Source: Bacteroidota bacterium
GTDB taxonomy: Bacteria > Bacteroidota > Bacteroidia > Chitinophagales > LD1
Length of the DNA stretch: 6,004 nt
Direction of reading: 5' to 3'
Assembly (NCBI GenBank): GCA_028288545.1
Contig: JAQBNQ010000545.1
Coordinates: forward strand, 1-6,004
Of the stretch, positions 1-6,004 are shown piece by piece. The notes under the pieces were generated by a model. The model saw nothing but the letters and a program-made list of their open reading frames with translations. It had not been told where the DNA came from and ran no database searches. Within the stretch, counting starts at the first letter, position 1; each line of letters starts with the position of its first letter. Position numbers and translations under genes: made by a program.

Positions 1-2444
1 AAGCCTGAGTATATTCTTGCCTCAACAATGCTATCTGTGCCCGGTGCAGTTTGGTCAATTAAGTAAGCCGTTGTAATTGAAACCTGGTTGCTGCTTCCGT
101 AGGTTTTAACTACCGGAATACCTTCAAGGCTCTTTTCTAAAGTACTGGCAACATCTTCTGTTTTCACATCTTTATCAAACTGAACAACATAGCTTCTACC
201 ACCCTTAAAGTCAACACCAAGGTCAAACTTGTAGAACACCATCGACAAAATGGATATTACAAATAATACAGTTGATACCGTATAAGTGATCTTACGCTTA
301 CCTATAAAGTCGAAGTTGATTCCCTTCAAAAGGTTCATGGTGTACTTGTTACCAAATTTCACATTGATATTTCTGTCGAATGCGAAGTCGAAGAATACAC
401 GGGAAACAAGTACCGCTGTATACATAGATATCATCAAACCAAATACCAGTACACGTCCGAATCCCTGGATAGGGCCCAATCCGAATATCATTAACACGAT
501 ACCGATGGCCATAGTAGTAAGGTTACCATCGAAGATAGCGCTGTAAGAGTGCTTGTAACCTTCATCCACCGCAAGGCGAAGACCTTTGCCACGGGCAACT
601 TCCTCACGTACACGTTCGTTGATGATAACGTTGGCATCCACCGCCATAGCCAGTGTTAATACGATACCGGCCATTGCAGGAAGCGTAAATGAGGCGCCTA
701 AGCCTATCAATACACAAATCTGGATGAATAAGTTAAGGAACATGGCGATGTTAGCAATAACACCCGATGTGCTATAGTAGCTAACCATGAACAGGAATAC
801 CAGTACCACACCAATTATCAATGATAACAAACCGGCTTTGATAGACTCTTTACCTAAAGATGGCCCGATCACCTGCTCCTGGATAACCTGGGTCTTAGCT
901 TCCAGCTTACCTGACTTAAGGATGTTTGCCAAGTCATCTGCTTCTTCAATATCTGCTATACCAGTGATCTGTGAACGTCCACCAGAGATCTTTTGTTGTA
1001 CACGCGGAGCAGAGAATACCCTATTATCCAAAACAATAGCAATACATTTCTTTACTGGCTTTCCACCAACAGTTGAGTTAACTGCAGCTTCGGTCATTTG
1101 TTCCCATTTAGTAGCACCCAAAGCGTTCATTGAGATATCAACTTCAGGAGTTCCATACTGATCGAAAGACTTGTAAGCATCGCTGATAGCCTCGCCGGTT
1201 AAGCTGGCCTTTGGTGAAGACGGATGTTGCCTGATAGCGAACAAACCAAACACATTACCGCTTTTACCCAGTGGGTGAGCGCCCCATAATAATTTAAGGT
1301 CAGAAGGGAATGCCCTGTGCACTTCCGGACGGGCTAAATATCTGTTAACAAGGGCTGTATCTTTTCCGTAAGCATAACCTAACATCGGGCCTTCGCCTGG
1401 TTTGTTGGTCTGACGATCGTAGTTAGGAGCCAGTACTTCAAACAACGGAGAAGTTGAACTATCCTTTTTAGCTACTTTTTTGCTGGTGTCAGCTGCTGCT
1501 GCTTTTGGTGCATCAACGGCAAATGGATTTGCATTAGAAGTATCTATTGTAGTGCTGGTGGTATCTTTCGATACTTTGTCCTTGGCAAGTAAATCGCGCA
1601 ATGCCGAGTTGGCATCTCCCAAATAGTTGATTACTTCGGAAGTTTCATAAGTATCCCAAAATTCGAGTTGCGCAGTTTGTTGTAACAGTTTACGAACACG
1701 GGCAGGGTCATCAACACCCGGTAATTCAAGAATAATTCTACCTGTATTAGCCTGTAGAGAGATATTTGGAGATGTTACCCCAAACTGATCGATACGGGTT
1801 TTAAGCACGTTGAATGTTTCGTGAATCGCTGCGTCGAAGTCTTTTCTTAATAAAGCGATTACATCTGCATTAGAAGAAGTCGGATTGAGTTTGCCTTGGT
1901 AAGCCTCTGTATTAAAAATCGCAGCCAGTTTTACATTGGGATTTATCTTTTCAAATTCCTTTTGGAAAATGCTAAGGAAATCGCCGGGATTAGCAGTTTG
2001 CTCTTTTTTGGCGTTAACTATAGCCTGATCAAACTGAGCGGTTTTGTTATCATTAGATAGCTTACGTAACACATCTGCTTCAGAGATTTCCATTATAAGG
2101 CTCATACCGCCTTTTAAGTCAAGTCCCAGTGTAAGCGAGTGCTCACGGCAGAATTTGTAAGTGTAAAAGTCTCTCAATCCCCAAACATCAATAATAGGAA
2201 GGCCAGCTACTGAATCGAGGTAATTTCTGCGGGTAATCTTCTTCAACTGGTCAACCGAATCCTGGAAAGCCACCAGCTGGCCAGGGGTTAGTCCGGTAGG
2301 GGTGGTTACTTTTATGCGGCTATCGGCATAAGCATCTCCTTTACTCTCAACATGCTGCGCAAGGAAGGTAAAAGAAAGCTGAAACAAACAGGCGAATACA
2401 AGAAGACCAGTTAAAAATCTAATAACTCCTCTAAGATTTTGCAT
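1..2444 (-). CDS. secDF: Protein translocase subunit SecDF (fused SecD-SecF), 3' end beyond left edge
   Basis: Inner-membrane accessory of the SecYEG translocon that uses the ion motive force to pull exported proteins to the periplasmic side. The frame is open from the ATG at 2444 to the left edge, giving 814 residues; fused Bacteroidota SecDF proteins are about 1000, so roughly the last 200 are missing. In order: an N-terminal hydrophobic helix (about 8-30); the SecD signature GLDLKGG (107-113); the P1 region with RIDQFGV (217-223) and RIILELPGV; a low-complexity Ser/Thr/Ala/Lys stretch (about 286-334); the second part of P1 with AIVLDNRVFSAP and ISGGRSQITG; SecD membrane helices from about 536, including the AVDANVIINERVREE segment with Asp603, the position of the conserved intramembrane Asp; then the SecF start with GVDFKGG (Asp745) and VKTYGSSNQVSITT. 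The ATG is chosen because it directly precedes the hydrophobic N-terminus. No frameshift was seen in the stretches translated. Confidence 0.97.
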   Translation of the reverse strand, partial: MQNLRGVIRFLTGLLVFACLFQLSFTFLAQHVESKGDAYADSRIKVTTPTGLTPGQLVAFQDSVDQLKKITRRNYLDSVAGLPIIDVWGLRDFYTYKFCREHSLTLGLDLKGGMSLIMEISEADVLRKLSNDNKTAQFDQAIVNAKKEQTANPGDFLSIFQKEFEKINPNVKLAAIFNTEAYQGKLNPTSSNADVIALLRKDFDAAIHETFNVLKTRIDQFGVTSPNISLQANTGRIILELPGVDDPARVRKLLQQTAQLEFWDTYETSEVINYLGDANSALRDLLAKDKVSKDTTSTTIDTSNANPFAVDAPKAAAADTSKKVAKKDSSTSPLFEVLAPNYDRQTNKPGEGPMLGYAYGKDTALVNRYLARPEVHRAFPSDLKLLWGAHPLGKSGNVFGLFAIRQHPSSPKASLTGEAISDAYKSFDQYGTPEVDISMNALGATKWEQMTEAAVNSTVGGKPVKKCIAIVLDNRVFSAPRVQQKISGGRSQITGIADIEEADDLANILKSGKLEAKTQVIQEQVIGPSLGKESIKAGLLSLIIGVVLVFLFMVSYYSTSGVIANIAMFLNLFIQICVLIGLGASFTLPAMAGIVLTLAMAVDANVIINERVREEVARGKGLRLAVDEGYKHSYSAIFDGNLTTMAIGIVLMIFGLGPIQGFGRVLVFGLMISMYTAVLVSRVFFDFAFDRNINVKFGNKYTMNLLKGINFDFIGKRKITYTVSTVLFVISILSMVFYKFDLGVDFKGGRSYVVQFDKDVKTEDVASTLEKSLEGIPVVKTYGSSNQVSITTAYLIDQTAPGTDSIVEARIYSG

Positions 2445-2476
2445 TTTAAATTGATTTAAAGTCTAAAAACGGAACG

Positions 2477-2511
2477 CAAATATAGAAGAATAGTGATAAA
2501 AAGAAAGCCAA
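2477..2511 (-). promoter_or_regulatory. Candidate secDF promoter (Bacteroidota sigma-ABfr type)
   Basis: Read on the minus strand, 2484-2477 is TATATTTG, a full match to the Bacteroidota -7 consensus TAnnTTTG. A TTG that could serve as the -33 element lies at 2511-2509, but the 24-base spacing is longer than the usual 19 or so. Transcription would begin near 2471, giving a leader of about 27 bases without an obvious Shine-Dalgarno sequence, as is common in this phylum. The match is seen in the sequence; promoter activity is inferred. Confidence 0.45.
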
Positions 2512-2598
2512 GTTCAATAATGTGATATTTGGTGAATAATAGAGATAAAAATGTGATAATGCGATATTGCGATGATTAGCACCTACCCTGTTGTGATT
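2489..2598 (+). repeat. Cluster of GNGAT-type hexamers upstream of secDF
   Basis: Seven same-strand copies of GNGAT followed by A, G or T start at 2493 (GTGATA), 2522 (GTGATA), 2542 (GAGATA), 2553 (GTGATA), 2561 (GCGATA), 2569 (GCGATG) and 2593 (GTGATT). Longer matches include AATGTGATA, identical at 2519-2527 and 2550-2558, and a 14-base match with one difference between 2489-2502 and 2538-2551. Spacing is irregular (29, 20, 11, 8, 8, 24). They could be binding sites for a regulator of either flanking gene, or chance repetition in AT-rich DNA. Confidence 0.35.
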
Positions 2599-2651
2599 TA
2601 TTCGCCGTTTAACAGTCTGCAAAGGCGTGGAATAAGACCAGTAAGAATTGG

Positions 2652-2659
2652 TATTTTTG
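2652..2659 (+). promoter_or_regulatory. Possible -7 element of the DUF4397-like gene
   Basis: TATTTTTG fits the Bacteroidota -7 consensus TAnnTTTG, but ends only 7 bases before the ATG at 2667, so transcription from it would give an essentially leaderless message. No TTG stands at the expected -33 distance. An alternative is GATATTTG at 2524-2531, which misses the consensus at its first base and would give a leader of about 130 bases. Either may be a chance match. Confidence 0.25.
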
Positions 2660-2666
2660 CCCTTCT

Positions 2667-4376
2667 ATGCAAAAAGCTATCCCGGCATTGTGCCTCTTTT
2701 TTTCATTTCTGTCATTTTCATCGCTTTTTGCCCAAACAGCGGGTGTACAAATAATACACAACTGTGCAGACCCGGCGGCCGACACCATAGATATGTATGT
2801 TAACGGGGTAATCCTGGATTCGAATTTTGCCTATAAAAGTGCTACGCCTTTTACTGCTTTTGGATCGGGTGTAACATTTAACATCGGGTTTGCCCATCAT
2901 CATTCCATTAGTGTGGCTGATACTTTTAAGTCGTTTTCCATAGGCCCCTTAAATTCGGGTGAAAACGATGTTTTTATTCTTTCCGGGGTTGTTGGTAGCG
3001 GCTTTGCAGCAAATCCTGACGGGAGAAGCACATCACTGGCCCTGAATGAAATTGCTGCTGTAAAAACTACCGATACAACAGGCAATGTTTCCTTCCTTTT
3101 CTATAACGGAGCTACTGATGAACCCGGCTTGAATGTAATTGTAACGGCTGACTGGCTAATGGAACATGGTGCCAAATATGGCGATGTACTCCCCTATCAG
3201 CAGGTTTACTTTGCAGCTTACGAATGGGATGTTTACAACCAGGATTCGACCATTAACATGGGTAAATGGATAGCGGATTTTAGATTTGTGGGCGGACAAA
3301 CCGCAGTAGTTATTGCCTCCGGCTTTGCGGATCCTGATAGCAACAACGGTGGACCCGAATTGAATCTTTATGCAGTATTTGCCAGTGGAACTGTGATTCA
3401 ACTAATACCTGAAAATGCTTATTTCCAGTTTTTACATAACTGTGCCGACCCTTCGGTGGATTCGATGGATGTTTACATTAATGGTAAGAAGAAATATGCC
3501 AACCTGCCATTCCGAAGCGGCACTCCTGCCCTAACGGTTAAGGCCAATGTGCCTTTTAGCTATGCTTTGGCTCCTAAAAACTCTGCTTCAGTTGGTTCGG
3601 CTTTTTGGACCAAAACTGACACCCTGGGTATTGATACGTTTTACGTAAATACGGCCAGTGGACTAAGAGGAAGCGGATTTGCACCAAACCCCAGCGGACG
3701 AAGTACGGCATTTGAAGTATTGGAGAAGGTGCCGGCTAAAATACACTCCTCCAGCAACGGTAATTTTGATTTCTTTTTTATTGATGGTGTAACTGATGCG
3801 CCCCCCTTAAATGTTCAACTATCCGGTGGCCCGGATATTCTGGTTAAACAGGCCTACAGCGACCAAAGCAATTATTTTTCGCTGATACCCACTGATTATA
3901 TTTTACAGGTTCAGGATACTGCCGGCAATAACAGCTATCCTTATTATGTTGCTCCTTTTTCGGGTTTTGAATCTCAGTCCGGTGTTATTCTTGCTTCGGG
4001 GTTTATGTATCCTGCAAACAATAACAATGGCGCTGGTTTTGGCTTGTTTCTAAGCACTGCAAAAGGAGGGCCGTTTATGCAACTAAGCACTAATACCGCA
4101 ATAAATAAAGTGAGCGACGCTTTTGGAATAAGCTTGTTTCCCAACCCCGCTACAGATTATTTACAGATCAGCTTTGAAACAAGCGGGAATGAAAGAACGG
4201 AAGTTCAAGTTATTGATACGAAGGGACAAACAATGGGCAACCTTCGCAATGCTTCTAACATAGAGGGAAGACAAAATATTATTGCCAGCCTTAACCAAGT
4301 GAGTGCCGGCATTTATTTTGTGCGGGTAACAGAAGGGCAAAACATTAGCTATCGCAGATTTGTAGTTGTAAAATAG
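2667..4376 (+). CDS. Secreted protein with duplicated DUF4397-like domains and a T9SS type A sorting domain
   Basis: A 569-residue protein predicted to be exported by Sec and then released or anchored at the cell surface by T9SS. Residues 1-22 form a signal peptide with a hydrophobic core, ending SLFA before QTAG. Two copies follow at an offset of 226 residues: HNCADP at 31-36 and 257-262, GSGFA.NP near 110 and 335, GN with the FF/YNGATD-like box at 139-153 and 365-379, and ASGF at 217-220 and 443-446. The first half of each copy, with D.YVNG after HNCADP, resembles DUF4397, a beta-sandwich domain of surface proteins with no known function. Residues from about 485 form the sorting domain: LFPNPATDYL (Pro492-Asn493-Pro494), VQVIDTKGQ, SAGIYFVRV and a basic end RRFVVVK. 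No catalytic motif is visible. The start is the only ATG giving a signal peptide; no upstream in-frame ATG was found. Its role is unknown: it could be adhesive or structural. Confidence 0.9.
   Translation: MQKAIPALCLFFSFLSFSSLFAQTAGVQIIHNCADPAADTIDMYVNGVILDSNFAYKSATPFTAFGSGVTFNIGFAHHHSISVADTFKSFSIGPLNSGENDVFILSGVVGSGFAANPDGRSTSLALNEIAAVKTTDTTGNVSFLFYNGATDEPGLNVIVTADWLMEHGAKYGDVLPYQQVYFAAYEWDVYNQDSTINMGKWIADFRFVGGQTAVVIASGFADPDSNNGGPELNLYAVFASGTVIQLIPENAYFQFLHNCADPSVDSMDVYINGKKKYANLPFRSGTPALTVKANVPFSYALAPKNSASVGSAFWTKTDTLGIDTFYVNTASGLRGSGFAPNPSGRSTAFEVLEKVPAKIHSSSNGNFDFFFIDGVTDAPPLNVQLSGGPDILVKQAYSDQSNYFSLIPTDYILQVQDTAGNNSYPYYVAPFSGFESQSGVILASGFMYPANNNNGAGFGLFLSTAKGGPFMQLSTNTAINKVSDAFGISLFPNPATDYLQISFETSGNERTEVQVIDTKGQTMGNLRNASNIEGRQNIIASLNQVSAGIYFVRVTEGQNISYRRFVVVK
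2745..4079 (+). repeat. Internal tandem duplication within the DUF4397-like gene
   Basis: The coding sequence holds two copies of a unit of about 226 codons, roughly 2745-3419 and 3420-4079. At protein level most landmarks keep the exact offset (Cys33/Cys259, Gly139/Gly365, Gly219/Gly445); the GSGF box is one residue shorter in offset, implying a small indel. Each unit also seems to hold two related halves: both begin with a strand followed by HNCADP or an NGATDEP/DGVTDAP box and end with a GSGF or ASGF box. The DNA of the copies has diverged, so the duplication is not recent. Confidence 0.7.
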
Positions 4377-4382
4377 CCTGAA

Positions 4383-4757
4383 TCAAATAAGCTTCCTATC
4401 CCTGAACGTTAAGTACGCAAACGTTGCAACAAATACCGTTGAGGCGAGGGCTACGAGTAAGCTAAACAGCATTTTATTTACCGGAAGCACATGATGTTCG
4501 GTGTTTTGAGTTGGCCAAAACAACTCCCATATATAGTTTGCCAAAATAGAACTAAGCCAAAAAGTAAGGATAGCGATAAACAGGGAAAGCACCAGCGAAA
4601 GTGTCAAATTAAATGGCGAACTATAAGCCGGCTTGCTATTGCTTTTTAAGCTGATACCGTAAAGATAAAAGGCCAACTTGCCAGGCAGGTAACAAATAGC
4701 TATCAAAAGCAGGAAGGGAATCAGCACATACAAAAACACGTTGAAGGTGGCAACCAT
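4383..4757 (-). CDS. Small three-helix membrane protein of unknown function
   Basis: A 124-residue hydrophobic protein that I do not recognise. Three membrane helices are visible at about 6-26 (possibly extending to 34), 51-72 and 96-117. A polar loop rich in Ser, Lys and Pro (36-48) lies between the first two, and an aromatic segment with IWELFWP followed by a His-containing loop (NTEHHV) lies between the second and third. The C-terminus is short and basic (FRDRKLI), suggesting a cytoplasmic end. No signal peptidase site, lipobox or catalytic motif is seen. The ATG at 4757 lies 9 bp after the stop of the outer-membrane protein gene, with no Shine-Dalgarno sequence, so the two are probably co-transcribed and perhaps translationally coupled. 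Its stop faces that of the DUF4397-like gene 6 bp away. The hydrophobic pattern and gene spacing support a real gene, but a function cannot be assigned. Confidence 0.8.
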   Translation of the reverse strand: MVATFNVFLYVLIPFLLLIAICYLPGKLAFYLYGISLKSNSKPAYSSPFNLTLSLVLSLFIAILTFWLSSILANYIWELFWPTQNTEHHVLPVNKMLFSLLVALASTVFVATFAYLTFRDRKLI

Positions 4758-4766
4758 TCAGCAAGG

Positions 4767-5453
4767 CTAAAAAATATTTACAAATCCTAACTGAAATACC
4801 CAACCCTTTGGATAGAGAGCGTACTGCTTATCGGTAACCGAATTGAGCACATTGTAAGAGATCATAAGCGGGAAGAAAAAATTCTTGCTTTCCAATAAAT
4901 TATATCCAACACCAAATAAAAGGTTTGGGATAGTGCGCTGCACCTTGGGTATAGCAACATCATAACCGTTTCCCTGGGCATTTAATTGCACCGTGGCGTT
5001 ATTTATATCGTCTAACACACGATGTAATACTTCAAAACGGCTTCGTACAAAAAGGCCTCTCCACACGTTGTACTGCAAAAACACACCGCCACCAAATGTT
5101 TGCCATTTGGCATTAGCATAATGAGTTCCACCTGCTACATCGGTAAAGCCAATATTTTTGTACCCGGTATAAATGTAAGTTGGGCCGCCCCCTACATATA
5201 AGCCCTTCCAAACATTATAACCAACATTAGGCGAAAGGCCAACGCTTATACCACCAGATATAACTGCGAAATTAAAATCGGGTTCTATAATGTATTTACT
5301 AAGGTCTTTTCTGTGTTTACCCAAAGGGTGCTGACCGGGTAAAAGAGTTTCATCGGTTTTGGGCTTACTGGAAGGCGCAGGCAAATCATCATCCTGCGCC
5401 TGTAACAGGTTAAAAGCGAAAACAATACCCAACATTAAAAATATCTTCTTCAC
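4767..5453 (-). CDS. Predicted outer-membrane beta-barrel protein
   Basis: A 228-residue protein with a clear signal peptide (MKKIFLMLGIVFAFNLLQAQ, cleavage probably after Ala19). A polar, Pro/Asp/Lys-rich segment (about 21-50) comes before a region of alternating hydrophobic and polar residues, rich in Gly and aromatics, from about 55 to the end. The protein ends in a strand with terminal Phe (WVFQLGFVNIF), typical of barrels inserted by BAM. Two hairpin-like segments repeat: YNVWKGLYV (79-87) and YNVWRGLFV (128-136), and YNLLESKNFFFPL near 184 resembles them. This fits a small barrel of perhaps eight strands, the strand count being inferred. The start is GTG at 5453: it supplies the two Lys of the signal peptide, and no in-frame ATG lies between it and the upstream stop at 5489-5487. 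The first ATG, codon 7, would remove that basic end. It is probably the first gene of an operon with the membrane protein downstream. Substrate or role unknown. Confidence 0.85.
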   Translation of the reverse strand: MKKIFLMLGIVFAFNLLQAQDDDLPAPSSKPKTDETLLPGQHPLGKHRKDLSKYIIEPDFNFAVISGGISVGLSPNVGYNVWKGLYVGGGPTYIYTGYKNIGFTDVAGGTHYANAKWQTFGGGVFLQYNVWRGLFVRSRFEVLHRVLDDINNATVQLNAQGNGYDVAIPKVQRTIPNLLFGVGYNLLESKNFFFPLMISYNVLNSVTDKQYALYPKGWVFQLGFVNIF

Positions 5454-5481
5454 CCTTTTAGTATTAATTGTAGTAGTAAAA

Positions 5482-5489
5482 CGAAATTA
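5482..5489 (-). promoter_or_regulatory. Weak candidate -7 element for the outer-membrane protein gene
   Basis: TAATTTCG on the minus strand matches seven of eight positions of TAnnTTTG, counting the free ones. It is placed plausibly to give a leader of about 20-25 bases before the GTG at 5453. A matching -33 TTG is missing, so this is only a suggestion. Confidence 0.2.
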
Positions 5490-5627
5490 CTGAATTGTTT
5501 GTTGCCAGCCGTTTGTATTTTTTGTGAAATGAGGCTATTTATTAAAAGGTGTCAATCAGATTTAACGTGGACAAACAACATAACAAATAGTTTAAAATCA
5601 ATGAGTTATACTTCTTTCTGTTTAATA

Positions 5628-5660
5628 AGGTCAGGTGTTTCTTTGGGCCTTGGCTGACCT
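5628..5660 (-). terminator. Inverted repeat after the T9SS cargo gene, possible terminator
   Basis: AGGTCAG (5628-5634) and CTGACCT (5654-5660) form a perfect 7-bp stem with a 19-base loop. It begins 25 bases past the stop of the minus-strand cargo gene, where a terminator would be expected. The sequence after the stem on that strand (TATTAAACAG) has only a poor T-tract, so efficient intrinsic termination is doubtful; a regulator binding site or chance are alternatives. Confidence 0.35.
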
Positions 5661-5685
5661 GAGGTTGGATTATGTCATTGCCTTT

Positions 5686-6004
5686 CTACTTAATTACTAT
5701 CTTTTTTACAAACTTATAATCCTCATTAGAAACAGAAACGAGGTAAATACCCCAGGTTTGTTGGCTGAGATCAATTTGCTGGGAACTGACTCCCGAAAAC
5801 TGGTTAATCTCTTTGCGGTAAATATTTTGACCGGCGGGATTTTCAATTTCAATTGTAACCTTGCTGGCAAAAGGGATGCTCATGTTTATCATCACCCTGT
5901 CATTCGGCTTAGGGTTAATATTGACTGAAGTTTCGGAACCATTTGCCGTTAGAACCGGAATATTTATAACCGGTGAGTAGGATGAATCGCCACTCATCTC
6001 AAGC
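5686..6004 (-). CDS. C-terminal part of a T9SS type A cargo protein, 5' end beyond right edge
   Basis: The frame is open from the right edge to the TAG at 5688-5686, giving about 106 residues. The Met encoded at 5997-5995 is followed by SGDSSYSPV with no signal peptide and is almost certainly internal. The last 80 or so residues look like a T9SS type A sorting domain: VNINPKPNDRV in the place of the usual YPNP-type start, strands VTIEIENPAGQNIY, a QQIDLSQ segment, WGIYLVSV (matching the common GIYLVRV box) and the basic, hydrophobic end FVKKIVIK. Such domains direct proteins through the type IX translocon, where they are cleaved on release. The functional part of the protein lies outside the window, so its activity cannot be judged. 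The INPKPND variant lacks the second Pro of the typical PNP motif position but keeps the overall pattern. Confidence 0.85.
   Translation of the reverse strand, partial: LEMSGDSSYSPVINIPVLTANGSETSVNINPKPNDRVMINMSIPFASKVTIEIENPAGQNIYRKEINQFSGVSSQQIDLSQQTWGIYLVSVSNEDYKFVKKIVIK

Larger units (their letters stand above)
2445..2666. other. Divergent intergenic region between secDF and the DUF4397-like gene
   Basis: This 222-bp AT-rich stretch separates two genes transcribed away from each other, so it should hold both promoters. A Bacteroidota-type -7 element for secDF lies on the minus strand at 2477-2484, and a possible one for the rightward gene at 2652-2659. Between them is a run of GTGATA-like hexamers, described separately. 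I see no convincing short coding sequence, RNA gene or riboswitch here. The TTTAAATTGATTTAAA stretch just before the secDF start (2445-2460) is a simple AT-rich pair of TTTAAA boxes. Confidence 0.8.
5454..5685. other. Intergenic region between the T9SS cargo gene and the outer-membrane protein gene
   Basis: A 232-bp AT-rich gap between two minus-strand genes. It should hold the end of the upstream cargo transcript and the promoter of the barrel gene. The inverted repeat at 5628-5660 is the clearest structure. On the minus strand, 5489-5482 reads TAATTTCG, one mismatch from the -7 consensus TAnnTTTG, about 30 bases before the GTG start, but with no TTG at the usual -33 distance. No credible short gene or RNA gene is seen. 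Confidence 0.7.

Noticed and set aside
286..1161. Three plus-strand open frames (286-546, 587-777, 787-1161) with ATG starts
   Set aside because: They lie antisense inside secDF, whose minus-strand translation matches the family throughout; their predicted proteins show no recognisable features.
2572..2754. Plus-strand 60-codon open frame overlapping the start of the DUF4397-like gene
   Set aside because: It runs through the promoter region into the signal-peptide codons of the real gene in another frame and shows no protein-like pattern.
2718..3401. Minus-strand open frames of 61, 61 and 81 codons
   Set aside because: All are antisense to the DUF4397-like gene, whose frame is supported by its signal peptide, duplicated boxes and sorting domain.
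4405..4424. Two AACGTT boxes 8 bases apart near the convergent stops, considered as a terminator hairpin
   Set aside because: The stem would be only 6 bp and AT-rich with no T-tract, and it lies in the coding region of the membrane-protein gene; each box is also self-palindromic, so pairing is not specific.
5635..5928. Plus-strand 97-codon open frame
   Set aside because: It is antisense to the T9SS sorting domain on the minus strand, which is clearly the coding frame, and starts inside the inverted repeat.
1..6004. A dedicated new envelope or secretion system made of all five genes
   Set aside because: The genes lie in mixed orientations and share only a general envelope theme; secDF is a housekeeping gene, and nothing ties the rest to it.

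Overview
The window looks like chromosomal DNA from a member of the Bacteroidota. Three things point there: a fused secD-secF gene of the Bacteroidota type, two proteins ending in type A C-terminal sorting domains of the type IX secretion system (T9SS, essentially confined to this phylum), and upstream sequences resembling the Bacteroidota promoter element TAnnTTTG with little sign of Shine-Dalgarno sequences. The DNA is moderately AT-rich. I do not recognise the genus.

Layout. Positions 1-2444 (minus) hold the first 814 codons of secDF, cut by the left edge in its SecF half. A 222-bp divergent intergenic region follows, with a good promoter candidate for secDF, a less certain one for the next gene, and a cluster of short GNGAT-type hexamers. 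Positions 2667-4376 (plus) encode a secreted 569-residue protein with two tandem DUF4397-like copies, each made of two related halves, and a T9SS type A sorting domain. Six bases beyond its stop, and convergent with it, lies a minus-strand pair: an unrecognised three-helix membrane protein (4383-4757) and, 9 bp upstream of it, a small outer-membrane beta-barrel protein (4767-5453). After a 232-bp gap holding an inverted repeat, a second T9SS cargo protein (minus, C-terminal part only) runs off the right edge.

How the genes relate. The common theme is the cell envelope. SecDF uses the proton (or sodium) motive force to help proteins across the inner membrane. The DUF4397-like protein and the barrel protein carry signal peptides and would pass through Sec. 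The DUF4397-like protein, and presumably the right-edge protein, would then cross the outer membrane by T9SS. The link is functional only in this general sense; nothing shows that the genes form one dedicated system. I found no RNA genes, insertion sequences, CRISPR arrays or defence genes, and no convincing new system. The least explained items are the barrel plus membrane-protein pair and the four-part repeat of the DUF4397-like protein.
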